Positions 15,148-23,487 of a stretch of DNA of 64,000 nucleotides are shown here, piece by piece. Positions within the stretch are counted from its first letter, which is position 1. Every line of letters begins with the position of its first letter. Where the stretch lies: the NCBI RefSeq assembly GCF_011082085.1, contig NZ_CP041063.1:1550001-1614000 (forward strand). The letters run 5' to 3'. Made by a program: the position numbers and the translations under genes. The DNA comes from Bacillus sp. Cs-700. GTDB lineage: Bacteria > Bacillota > Bacilli > Bacillales > Guptibacillaceae. The notes under the pieces were generated by a model. It saw only the letters and a list, made by a program, of their open reading frames with translations, did not search any database and had not been told where the DNA came from.

Positions 15148-17169
15148 CTACACGGCTTGCTCAATCTTTTTCCCTTGTTGAAGCTGATACATTTGAAAGT
15201 ACCTTCCTTTTTTCTTCATTAATTGATCATGATCGCCTCGCTCAACGATTTCTCCCTGATGAAGAACGAGAATTTGATCTGCCTCTCTTATTGTTGAAAG
15301 TCTGTGGGCAATGATAAATGTGGTACGCCCCTTTTTCAAAATATCGAGAGCGTTTTGAATAACCATTTCCGTCTCAGTATCAACATTTGAAGTCGCTTCA
15401 TCAAGTATAAGGACAGCAGGATCAAATGCTAACGCTCTTGCAAATGAGATAAGCTGTCTTTGCCCGGAAGAAAGCGTGCTTCCTTTTTCTATAACTGGCT
15501 CATCATATCCGTTTGGAAGCGAACGGAGCAGCTGATCTGCTCCAACATCATTTAAAGCTTTTTCTACTTTTTCTCTTGAAATAGAGGGGTCGTCAAGACT
15601 AACATTTGATGCAATTGTGCCTGTGAATAGAAATGGATCCTGAAGCACAATGGCCATATGCTGTCTCAGTTCTTGCTTTCTAATATCCTGAATGTTTTTC
15701 CCATCAATGGATATTGTCCCCTTCTGATTATCATAAAATCGAAATAACAAATTCATAATGGAGCTTTTTCCTGAGCCCGTGTGTCCAACGAGCGCAATAG
15801 TTTGACCTTTTTTCGCTTCAAAACAAAGATTCTTTAACACATATTCATCTTCTTTATAAGCAAAGGAAACATGATCAAAAGAAACATTCCCTTCATATCG
15901 CGGGAACATTCCATCGGCTACATCTTCTCCTTCTTCATCAAGAAGTTCAAAAACGCGGTCTGCAGCAACCAATGCCTGCTCTAGATTGGCAAGTTGATTG
16001 ACCATGTTTGTGACGGGTTGAAACAATCGATTTAAATAGTCGACGAAAGCATAGAGAACACCAAGACTTATCACCGCACCTGATGTAAGAGAAGCTCCTC
16101 CGAAATACCAAATCAATGCTACAAATGAGATATTCCTTAAAATGTTAACCAGGTTATGAGACATTAAAGAATTTAAATGTAAAAGCTTGTTTTGATACGT
16201 AAAGTGACTATCATTTAATTCTTCAAATTCTTGTTCTGTCATTTGCTGGCGTTTAAAAGCTCTTATGATTGACATTCCTTGAATGGACTCGTTAATCATA
16301 GCATTAATGTCACTCACTCTTGCTCGAATCACTTTATTAAATTTGGAAGCATATTTGCGATAAACAATGATCCAAACAACCAAAAGTGGAACAATGGTTA
16401 ATGTAATAAACGCAAGCTTTACATCCAATAAAAACAAGGCAATAAAGATGCCTGTCATATAAAAGATGCTTGTGAAAAAAGTTGCGAGTACGGTTACATA
16501 AAGCTCACGTATCGCCTCTGTATCATTCGTAATTCTTGCCACTACTTTTCCAGCTGGCAAATTATCGAAGTAGTTGATGTGCAAACGCTGAATTTGCGCA
16601 TAGACATCCGTTCTCATCTTCTGAATGATTCTGTTAGCTGAAGTTTGCAAAAGAAGTCCTTGCCCATATTCAAAAAATGAAGCGAAGACGAGAAGTCCGA
16701 AGTATAATGCAATGAGCCAGATCATCGGTTCAATCTGAGGTTGATAAAAAGCGAGCAGCTCTTCGTTGCTTATCTCTGATGCTCCGTAGGACTGTTGTTG
16801 CCCATCTTTTTCAATAGTGAGCGTATTTTCGTTAATTGATCTTTCACCGTCGAAAGCGATCGGTTCGTCAATGAAGTAATAATCACGTCCGATTTGAAGT
16901 ATTCTTGCCTCTTCTCCTTTTGCTTCATTATCAAAATGATCGCTTCGCTTATACCATGCACCATCATATTGAACAGCGTCTTCCCCTTGATCTGATTCAT
17001 ACCATGGATACTCAATTCCAAGTATATGAACGTCGATCATCCGTTTAGCAATGAAAGGACCAGATAGTTCCGCTGTTACGGCAACTGTTAAAAGTAGAAG
17101 TGCAATTAAAATATTTTTCTTAAATCCAAGTGCATACTTTACTAAACGCTTTCCTACATGTCGGTTCAT
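15148..17169 (-). CDS. bmrD: Heterodimeric ABC multidrug exporter, canonical subunit (BmrD/YheH-like)
   Basis: Half of a type IV ABC exporter that pumps drugs out with ATP. 673 aa, the length of B. subtilis BmrD, with the extra extracytoplasmic insertion (about residues 40-140) after the first helix that marks BmrD. Six membrane helices to about 380, then the ATPase: GHTGSGKSS Walker A, ATP-binding Q-loop VLQDPFLF, signature LSSGQRQ, and Walker B LILDEATS with the catalytic Glu intact. Starts one base after the bmrC stop, with GGAGGTGC as ribosome site. The partner carries Asp in place of the Glu, as in B. subtilis BmrCD. Confidence 0.92.
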   Translation of the reverse strand: MNRHVGKRLVKYALGFKKNILIALLLLTVAVTAELSGPFIAKRMIDVHILGIEYPWYESDQGEDAVQYDGAWYKRSDHFDNEAKGEEARILQIGRDYYFIDEPIAFDGERSINENTLTIEKDGQQQSYGASEISNEELLAFYQPQIEPMIWLIALYFGLLVFASFFEYGQGLLLQTSANRIIQKMRTDVYAQIQRLHINYFDNLPAGKVVARITNDTEAIRELYVTVLATFFTSIFYMTGIFIALFLLDVKLAFITLTIVPLLVVWIIVYRKYASKFNKVIRARVSDINAMINESIQGMSIIRAFKRQQMTEQEFEELNDSHFTYQNKLLHLNSLMSHNLVNILRNISFVALIWYFGGASLTSGAVISLGVLYAFVDYLNRLFQPVTNMVNQLANLEQALVAADRVFELLDEEGEDVADGMFPRYEGNVSFDHVSFAYKEDEYVLKNLCFEAKKGQTIALVGHTGSGKSSIMNLLFRFYDNQKGTISIDGKNIQDIRKQELRQHMAIVLQDPFLFTGTIASNVSLDDPSISREKVEKALNDVGADQLLRSLPNGYDEPVIEKGSTLSSGQRQLISFARALAFDPAVLILDEATSNVDTETEMVIQNALDILKKGRTTFIIAHRLSTIREADQILVLHQGEIVERGDHDQLMKKKGRYFQMYQLQQGKKIEQAV

Positions 17170-18921
17170 TTACAGCACCTCCTTTAGTGAATCTTCAAGT
17201 TGCTGTCTGTCATATTGCTCTCTGTACCAGCCTTTTTGGACAAGAAGCTCCTCATGTGTACCTTCTTCAATCACTTTGCCATCTTCTAGAACAAGAATAC
17301 GATCAGCATGCTTTACACCCGAAAGCCGATGTGTCGCAATAAGCGTCGTTTTACCAGCACGTTCACTTCTTATATTTGCAAGAATTTGTGCCTCTGTTTT
17401 CCCATCCACTGCTGACATCGCATCATCAAGAATAAGAATTTCCGGATCAATCATCAGAGCTCGAGCAATCGAAACCCGCTGCTTTTGCCCACCAGATAGG
17501 GCTACCCCCTTTTCTCCTACAAGTGTTTCAAGCCCTTGAGGAAGAAGATTGACATCTTTCTTAAAATCAGATAAACGGAGGACTTGATCGACATCTTGGT
17601 CAGTTCCATCTTTCTTACCAAAAAGCAGGTTTTCTCGCACTGTTCGAGAGAATAGCATTTGATCTTGCGGAACATACCCAATCCAGCTTTGAAGCGTTCC
17701 AAGCGAAAACTCTTCGATCGGTACATCAGAGATTTTTATTTTCCCTTCGCCTACTGGGTATTCTCTCAACAATTGCTTTAGCAAAGTGGTTTTTCCGCTA
17801 CCAGTTCGCCCAACGATACCGAGCGTTTGACCTTTTTCAAGCGTAAATGAAACATCATTTAAATTTGTAACTGAAGAAGTTGGATACGTAAACTGAACAT
17901 GTTCAAAGGAAATCGTACCAGGAGACTCGTGATGTTTCGGAGCGTGATGGTCCTTCACATCTTCTTCGTGAGATAACGTTTCCAATACCCGATTAAGTGA
18001 GGCGCTTCCACGCTGCATGACATTAATTAGCTCACCAACCGCAATCATCGGCCAAATCAGCATACCGAGATACACGTTAAATGACACGAGTTCCCCTAGT
18101 GTAAGTACATTGTGAAAAACAAGATATGCCCCATACCCTAGACCAATTAAATAACTCATCCCTACGAGAACTTTAATCGTTGGTTCAAATAGGACATCTA
18201 TCTTTGCTACATCAATGTTCTTTCTGTAAACATCTTCTGTTAAATTTTTAAATTTTTGCTGATCCGCTCTCTCTTGTACATAAGCACGCGTAACACGAAC
18301 GCCTGCGATCGATTCAAGTACTTGATCATTCATATGACCGAAAGAATCCTGCGCAGCGGTAAAGCGCTTATGAATAACCTTTCCATAACGGTTCATCGCA
18401 AGAGCCATTAATGGAAGAGGCAAAATAGCGGCAAGCGTTAGTTTCCAGCTAATCAAAACACCCATTGTAACCAATATAAGAAACATAAAGATCGTTGAAT
18501 CAACCAAAGTTAAAATACCGAAACCCGCTGTAAGCGACACGGCTTTTAAGTCGTTTGTTGCTCTTGCCATCAAGTCCCCAGTCCGATTTTTCTCGTAAAA
18601 AGACGGCGTCATTTTCAGAAGATGTTTCATGAATCTAGACCGAAGCATTCTCTCAACTAGAAATGCACCACCAAATAGTTGATACATCCATACATATGTG
18701 ACGAGATAAACGACAATTAATAACGCACCATAAAAAAATAGATAATTCCGTAAACTATCCCAAGTTAAACTTCCTACATTAATTTCATCAATTGCCATCC
18801 CAATTAGCTTCGGCGGAATAACCTCAAGGATCCCACCTAATATCAATAACCCAATTGCAATACTATAACGCTTCCAATGCTGCTTAAAAAACCAGCTTAG
18901 CTTCTGTAAAATCGAGAACAT
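17170..18921 (-). CDS. bmrC: Heterodimeric ABC multidrug exporter, degenerate-site subunit (BmrC/YheI-like)
   Basis: Partner of the downstream BmrD-type subunit. 583 aa: six membrane helices (about residues 15-300), then Walker A GRTGSGKTT, Q-loop YVPQDQMLF, signature LSGGQKQ, and Walker B ILILDDAMSAVD, where the catalytic Glu is Asp. That change is the known mark of the degenerate site in BmrC of B. subtilis. The gene is preceded by a 23-codon leader and two intrinsic terminators (19027-19200), so expression most likely depends on ribosome behaviour in the leader, as reported for bmrB-bmrCD. Confidence 0.92.
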   Translation of the reverse strand: MFSILQKLSWFFKQHWKRYSIAIGLLILGGILEVIPPKLIGMAIDEINVGSLTWDSLRNYLFFYGALLIVVYLVTYVWMYQLFGGAFLVERMLRSRFMKHLLKMTPSFYEKNRTGDLMARATNDLKAVSLTAGFGILTLVDSTIFMFLILVTMGVLISWKLTLAAILPLPLMALAMNRYGKVIHKRFTAAQDSFGHMNDQVLESIAGVRVTRAYVQERADQQKFKNLTEDVYRKNIDVAKIDVLFEPTIKVLVGMSYLIGLGYGAYLVFHNVLTLGELVSFNVYLGMLIWPMIAVGELINVMQRGSASLNRVLETLSHEEDVKDHHAPKHHESPGTISFEHVQFTYPTSSVTNLNDVSFTLEKGQTLGIVGRTGSGKTTLLKQLLREYPVGEGKIKISDVPIEEFSLGTLQSWIGYVPQDQMLFSRTVRENLLFGKKDGTDQDVDQVLRLSDFKKDVNLLPQGLETLVGEKGVALSGGQKQRVSIARALMIDPEILILDDAMSAVDGKTEAQILANIRSERAGKTTLIATHRLSGVKHADRILVLEDGKVIEEGTHEELLVQKGWYREQYDRQQLEDSLKEVL

Positions 18922-19026
18922 TCTTTTCCCTCCAATCTTTTTCCGACCATTGTTTCATTAATCAAAAGCAACCATCACTTCCACCACCCTCAATAGGTTA
19001 ATTCCTTTTCACCATATTTAGAAATT

Positions 19027-19057
19027 CAAAAAGACATAGCCGTATGCGGCTATGTCT
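19027..19057 (-). terminator. Second attenuator in the bmr leader
   Basis: AGACATAGCCG / CGGCTATGTCT perfect 11-base stem with a four-base loop and a run of five T in the bmr direction; about 105 bases before bmrC. Confidence 0.9.
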
Positions 19058-19074
19058 CATCCATTCATTGGACA

Positions 19075-19105
19075 TAAAAAAGGGCACACGTCTAAGACGC
19101 GTGCC
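19075..19105 (-). terminator. First attenuator in the bmr leader
   Basis: GGCACGCGTC / GACGTGTGCC (as read in the bmr direction; one G-U pair) with a three-base loop and six T. It begins 24 bases after the leader-peptide stop codon, close enough for a stalled ribosome to influence folding. Confidence 0.9.
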
Positions 19106-19128
19106 GATTCCTTTTTGTGACAAAGGGG

Positions 19129-19200
19129 TTACTTCCCTGGCAAAGTGCGTCTATGAGTACATGAAATTGGTTGAATTATACCTGTTAAAACATGTCTCAT
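19129..19200 (-). CDS. bmrB: Leader peptide controlling bmrCD (BmrB-like role)
   Basis: Reads MRHVLTGIIQPISCTHRRTL followed by PGK and stop (23 aa), with a strong AAAGGAGAG ribosome site nine bases ahead of ATG 19200 and a sigma-A promoter 40 bases upstream. The two terminators that follow would stop transcription before bmrC unless the leader alters the fold. In B. subtilis the same exporter is controlled by the leader gene bmrB through translation-coupled attenuation. This peptide is shorter than the 54-aa BmrB and not obviously similar in sequence, so the equivalence is by position and mechanism. The HRRTLPGK end is a candidate stall site. Confidence 0.75.
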   Translation of the reverse strand: MRHVLTGIIQPISCTHRRTLPGK

Positions 19201-19238
19201 CACACACACTCTCCTTTACCGTTATTTTTCACTTTGTC

Positions 19239-19268
19239 ATCGTAGCATAATTGTCACAATTTTGTCAA
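19239..19268 (-). promoter_or_regulatory. Sigma-A promoter of the bmr leader transcript
   Basis: On the minus strand TTGACA (19263-19268), 18-base spacer and TACGAT (19239-19244). The spacer contains a second TGTGACAA that partly mirrors the -35, a possible operator. Confidence 0.7.
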
Positions 19269-19273
19269 TATTA

Positions 19274-20320
19274 TTATTTACTTAATGGATTTACACTTTC
19301 TTCACCAGTTAATTCTGCAATCATCTCAACTAACAAATCAATTTCTTCCTGCATGTCTTTTAGACTAACCGTTTCAACTGGCGCATGCATATAGCGAAGC
19401 GGCAAAGATACGAGCGAGATCGGCACGCCGTATCCTGTTAAGCGGAGCTTATCAGCATCGGTTCCTGTCATTCTTGGTGTTAATTCATATTGAAGTTTTA
19501 GATCAAGCTTTTTTGCAGCCTTTTCGAGCAGCTGATTAATTTTAATATTAATAGGAGCACCTTTCGCAAGAACAGGGCCGTCCCCGAGATTAACCTCTGT
19601 GTGTTTTCTTGCATCAATCCCAGGATAATCAGAAGAAAATGTCACATCACAGGCAATGGCCATCGTTGGCTGAATTCCTGCACCAGCAAAGTATGCTCCA
19701 CCCATGTTGGTTTCTTCGTTCACTGTACTAACCGCATATACACCTACCTTAGGATTTCGCTTAGCGAGCTTTCGTAAAACCTCTGCAACAATAAACGAGC
19801 CAGTTCGATTATCTAGACCTCTACCACTAATTCTGTCATTCAATAAGTGCTCAACTTCACGTTTATAGACAGCCAGATCTCCGATTTGAATATACTTTTC
19901 GATCTCTTCTTTTGAAGTTGCACCACAGTCTATGTAAAGATCCTCGAAATTGAATTCTTTTGCTCCACCATGATGTTCAGCATTCACGCCAAATACCCCT
20001 GTTAATTTTCCATGCGTGCCAAGAATCGTTACTTTCATGCCGATAGCAGGTTTATGACTAATACCGCCTAACTTTTCCACACGAATGAAGCCGTCTTGAT
20101 CAATTTTCTTTACCATAAATCCTATTTCATCACAGTGGCCAGCAAGAAGAACTTTAAATTCTGCATTAGGATTAAGAACGCCAATGGCATTTCCTGCATT
20201 GTCTGTTTTTATTTCGTCAGCAAATTCCTTCACATAGTCCATCCATTTATGCTGAATCTCCATTTCAGCTCCCGATGGTGAAGCAGTTGATAACAATTCA
20301 AGTAAAAATTCCTGATTCAT
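19274..20320 (-). CDS. M42 family metallo-aminopeptidase
   Basis: Cytoplasmic di-metal peptidase of the glutamyl-aminopeptidase/endoglucanase-M group (YsdC, YtoP and FrvX relatives), usually forming tetrahedral 12-mers that trim peptides. 348 aa from ATG 20320, chosen because GGAGGTG lies nine bases before it; a longer frame to 20359 would place that site inside the gene. Metal and catalytic residues seen: His62 and Asp64 (AGHCDE), Asp170 (GRGLDNRTG), Glu202/Glu203 (NEET), Asp225 (CDVTF) and His312 (MHAPVE). Single gene, ending next to the bmr promoter. Confidence 0.92.
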   Translation of the reverse strand: MNQEFLLELLSTASPSGAEMEIQHKWMDYVKEFADEIKTDNAGNAIGVLNPNAEFKVLLAGHCDEIGFMVKKIDQDGFIRVEKLGGISHKPAIGMKVTILGTHGKLTGVFGVNAEHHGGAKEFNFEDLYIDCGATSKEEIEKYIQIGDLAVYKREVEHLLNDRISGRGLDNRTGSFIVAEVLRKLAKRNPKVGVYAVSTVNEETNMGGAYFAGAGIQPTMAIACDVTFSSDYPGIDARKHTEVNLGDGPVLAKGAPINIKINQLLEKAAKKLDLKLQYELTPRMTGTDADKLRLTGYGVPISLVSLPLRYMHAPVETVSLKDMQEEIDLLVEMIAELTGEESVNPLSK

Positions 20321-20407
20321 ACGAAGCACCTCCGAATAGTTGATTAGTTCCTTTTTCATTGTATCTTACAGCTAGTCTTCATTCTAGTTTTGGATGCAAG
20401 CTCAATA

Positions 20408-20439
20408 CAAAAAGGCACCCCGATTGAGACGGGGCACCT
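20408..20439 (-). terminator. Terminator of the sugar kinase gene
   Basis: Ten-base stem (AGGTGCCCCG / CGGGGTGCCT in the transcript, two G-U pairs), seven-base loop, then five T. Confidence 0.85.
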
Positions 20440-20441
20440 CA

Positions 20442-21398
20442 CTATTTCGATTCTTTCAATAAAATTTCTTCCACTTCTTCTTTCGTTGGCAGAGCTGTCA
20501 TAGCGCCTTTTGTTGCAGCTGCTAAAGCACCAGAAACGCTAGCAAATTGCGTCATTCGCTCGAGCTCTTCACGCGATAATTCTGAGAGAGAGCCAACATA
20601 CTCGTTAAAACCACGAAGAATGCCTGATACAAATGCATCGCCAGCACCTGTCGTATCAACCGCTTTTACTTTCATAGCAGGAACTCTGAGTGAATAGTTA
20701 GGAGTAAAAACAAGACTACCTTCTCCACCCATCGTAATGAAAATAACTGGTATACGATAGTGAGCCAACCTTTTAATTCCAGCTTCGACAGTTTCTTCAC
20801 CAGTAATAAACGTTAGTTCTTCTTCAGAAAGCTTAAGAATGTCAGCCTCAGATAGCATGGAAACAATCGTTTCTCTTGCTCGATCTTCACTCTCCCATAG
20901 ACCAAGTCGTAAGTTCGGATCATAGGAAATGAGCAGACCGTTCTCTTTTGCCTTTTCAACAGATTTTTTAGTAGCTGTTCTAGAAGGTTCACTAATCATA
21001 GAAATGGATCCAAAGTGGAGAATGCGATGACGCTCAAATAACTGATCGCTTATTTCTTCTTCACTTAAGAAACGATCTGCACTTGGATTTATGTAAAAGT
21101 CAAAGCTACGTTCACCATTTTCGGCATTGGTCACAAATACAACGCCTGTGCGTGCAGATTCAGTTAGAATCATCGTCGAAACATCTACACCGTAGTTCTT
21201 TAACGTTTCTTGAAGAAAACGTCCAAGCACATCATCGCCTACTTTTCCAAGAAAAGTGGAATTTACGCCTAGACGGGCAAGCCCTACTGCTACATTTGCC
21301 GGAGCTCCACCAGGGCTTTTTTGATACGTTAAATTGTCTTTGTCAAGAGGTATGAAATCAATTAATGCTTCCCCTAAACTAATGACACCTTTACTCAT
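20442..21398 (-). CDS. PfkB-family sugar kinase, probable fructokinase
   Basis: 318 aa ribokinase-fold enzyme that phosphorylates a sugar or sugar-like hydroxyl. PfkB signature 1 is GGAPANVAVGLARLG (about residues 30-44); signature 2 is DTTGAGDAFVSGIL (about 250-263) with the catalytic Asp. Also GKVGDDVLG and YDPNLR. The pattern is closest to bacterial fructokinases (ScrK/YdjE type), but substrate cannot be read from sequence and no sugar transporter is adjacent. It stands alone with a terminator. Confidence 0.85.
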   Translation of the reverse strand: MSKGVISLGEALIDFIPLDKDNLTYQKSPGGAPANVAVGLARLGVNSTFLGKVGDDVLGRFLQETLKNYGVDVSTMILTESARTGVVFVTNAENGERSFDFYINPSADRFLSEEEISDQLFERHRILHFGSISMISEPSRTATKKSVEKAKENGLLISYDPNLRLGLWESEDRARETIVSMLSEADILKLSEEELTFITGEETVEAGIKRLAHYRIPVIFITMGGEGSLVFTPNYSLRVPAMKVKAVDTTGAGDAFVSGILRGFNEYVGSLSELSREELERMTQFASVSGALAAATKGAMTALPTKEEVEEILLKESK

Positions 21399-21500
21399 AT
21401 CTACGTCCTCCTATGTCTATCAATTGTAGAGCTGCACCAAGGGTACAGCTTTTCCGTAATCATACCATGGCAAGGTAAAACACTAAAGAAGAAAACGCCA

Positions 21501-22871
21501 TTATCCCATGATCTTCTTGATGATTTTCAGCCCGTTTTTGGCTGAGGGGTATCTAAAGGCGAAATCAAACTTCGTTGTTTGTTTCACAATGCTCTTCTCA
21601 TGCGAGAAGGCTTTAAAGCTTGCTTTCCCATGATAACTCCCCGTACCACTTGACCCAACTCCACCAAAAGGCAAATAAGGAGAGACGATATGCATAAATG
21701 TGTCGTTCATACACCCTCCCCCAAATGAAATGGACGACGTTATTTCTTCTTGTTTTTCTTCGGATTCAGAGAAAAAGTAAAGTGCGAGCGGTTTGGGACG
21801 GCGACGAACTTCGTCAATAACCGTTTCAAGTTCTGTAAATTCAAGCACAGGTAAAATAGGACCAAAGATCTCCTCTTGCATTACTGGATCTTCCCATGAA
21901 ATATTGTCCATTATTGTTGGAGCAATAACCCGATCACTTGCTTTGTGCTGTCCACCAATTAATACGTCTCCATCGGCTAAAAAACGTTTTAATCGGTCAA
22001 AGTGACGATCACTTACAATATGACCGTATTTTTCATCTGATAGTGGATCTTCTCCGTAGAATTCAATCAGCACATTGTTCATTTGTTCGATCAATGCCAT
22101 TTTCACGTCACTGTGGACATACAAATAGTCAGGTGCGATACACGTTTGACCAGCGTTCGTGAATTTCCCCCACATAATTCGTTTTGCAGCTAGAGCTAAA
22201 TTAGCGTCTTTGTCAACAATCGCCGGACTCTTTCCTCCCAATTCAAGCGTAACTGGGATAAGTTGCTTTGCAGCCGCCTCCATCACAATCTTCCCTACAG
22301 CAACACTTCCTGTGAAAAAGATGTGATCAACCGGTTGTTTCAAAAGTTCAGTACTCGCTTCAACGCCACCTTCAATAACCACAATATACTTTTCAGGAAA
22401 AACTTCTCGAATCATTTTACTAATAAGAGTTGAGACAGCAGGTGTTAATTCTGAAGGTTTTAACACGGCACAGTTTCCCGATGCGATTGCTCCAATAAGT
22501 GGAGCTAACTGAAGTTGAAATGGATAGTTCCACGGCGCTATAATTAACGTTACCCCAAACGGCTCACGGTGAATGACGCTTTTAGAGCCAAAGTGAGTAA
22601 CAGGGGACTTTACTTTCTCCGGTGTCATCCACTCTTTTAGGTGTTTAAGTGTGAACTTAATTTCTTCTAGAAGGAAACCAATTTCAGTTGTATAAGCTTC
22701 CCATTCTGATTTATGCAGATCATCTTTAAGTGCTTGTAAGATCTCAGGTTCATATTCTTTTATCACGTCTCTTAACGTTTCAAGCTGTTTTTTTCTAAAC
22801 GAATAGGATTTTGTTTCCCCTGTATAAAAATATTCTTTTTGCAGGGTTACTTTATCAGCAATATTCTCCAT
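21501..22871 (-). CDS. Aldehyde dehydrogenase (YwdH-like)
   Basis: 456 aa NAD(P)-dependent class 3-type aldehyde dehydrogenase, the same length as B. subtilis YwdH. Seen: IIAPWNYPFQLQLAPLIGAI, KPSELTPAVS (cofactor), FTGSVAVGK, the general base in LELGGKSPAIV and the catalytic Cys in GQTCIAPDY. The C-terminus has the hydrophobic helix typical of fatty-aldehyde dehydrogenases (YPSAKNGLKIIKKIMG). Probably oxidises medium- or long-chain aldehydes near the membrane. A single gene with no operon partners. Confidence 0.9.
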   Translation of the reverse strand: MENIADKVTLQKEYFYTGETKSYSFRKKQLETLRDVIKEYEPEILQALKDDLHKSEWEAYTTEIGFLLEEIKFTLKHLKEWMTPEKVKSPVTHFGSKSVIHREPFGVTLIIAPWNYPFQLQLAPLIGAIASGNCAVLKPSELTPAVSTLISKMIREVFPEKYIVVIEGGVEASTELLKQPVDHIFFTGSVAVGKIVMEAAAKQLIPVTLELGGKSPAIVDKDANLALAAKRIMWGKFTNAGQTCIAPDYLYVHSDVKMALIEQMNNVLIEFYGEDPLSDEKYGHIVSDRHFDRLKRFLADGDVLIGGQHKASDRVIAPTIMDNISWEDPVMQEEIFGPILPVLEFTELETVIDEVRRRPKPLALYFFSESEEKQEEITSSISFGGGCMNDTFMHIVSPYLPFGGVGSSGTGSYHGKASFKAFSHEKSIVKQTTKFDFAFRYPSAKNGLKIIKKIMG

Positions 22872-23049
22872 CTTATACTCTCCTTTTAACGACTTTATTG
22901 TTCTTTAGTTTAAACATTTAAACATAATATGTCAATTTTAAAACTCTTATATAGGTTTATTTCTTCCTGTTTGGGGGGAAAACCTGCATAAAAGCAATTC
23001 CTGTAATCAACACTATACAAGGATGTAGTTAAGAAGGAGGCAATTTACT

Positions 23050-23442
23050 ATCGAAACGCTTGGTCATCATATCATCGCAGAGATGTGGAATTGTAACAAA
23101 GAAAAATTAAACGATTTAGTGTATATAGAAGAAACATTCGCTAGTGCGGCTCTTGAAGCTGGAGCAGAAATAAGAGATGTAGTTTTCCATCCATTTGAAC
23201 CTCAAGGTATAAGTGGGGCGGTTATTATCGCTGAGTCCCATCTAACCATCCACAGTTTCCCTGAACATGGCTATGCTTCTGTTGATGTCTATACATGCGG
23301 AGATAAGATTGATCCTTCCGAAGCAGCAAATGCGATCGCAAGGTCATTAGAAGCAAAAACCATTCACACAGTGAAAATCCCACGTGGTACAGGAGAAATT
23401 ACCGTAAAAGAAATTGAAAAAAGTGGTGTAGAATCACAATAA
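23050..23442 (+). CDS. speD: S-adenosylmethionine decarboxylase proenzyme, apparent ATC start
   Basis: Makes decarboxylated SAM for spermidine synthesis; it cleaves itself at a Glu-Ser bond to form a pyruvoyl cofactor. The cleavage and active-site block [20 protein letters not shown] and CGD is intact. The only in-frame ATG (23083) is too far inside: the conserved first strand aligned to the B. subtilis N-terminus METMGRHVISELW is coded upstream as [13 protein letters not shown], beginning with ATC at 23050, nine bases after a perfect AAGGAGG. So translation seems to start at ATC, giving 130 aa, or the base is a sequencing error for ATG. Confidence 0.88.
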   Translation: METLGHHIIAEMWNCNKEKLNDLVYIEETFASAALEAGAEIRDVVFHPFEPQGISGAVIIAESHLTIHSFPEHGYASVDVYTCGDKIDPSEAANAIARSLEAKTIHTVKIPRGTGEITVKEIEKSGVESQ

Positions 23443-23452
23443 TTGACTGTAA

Positions 23453-23475
23453 AGAGGCGGTATGGAACCGCCTCT
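23453..23475. terminator. Hairpin between converging speD and cyclase genes
   Basis: AGAGGCGGT / ACCGCCTCT nine-base stem with a five-base loop; no good T run on either side, so a weak terminator or processing site. Confidence 0.55.
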
Positions 23476-23487
23476 CAATTATTGCTT

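Noticed and set aside
23083-23442. speD starting at ATG 23083
   Set aside because: It would delete the conserved first strand and has only a poor ribosome site, while AAGGAGG is placed for codon 23050.
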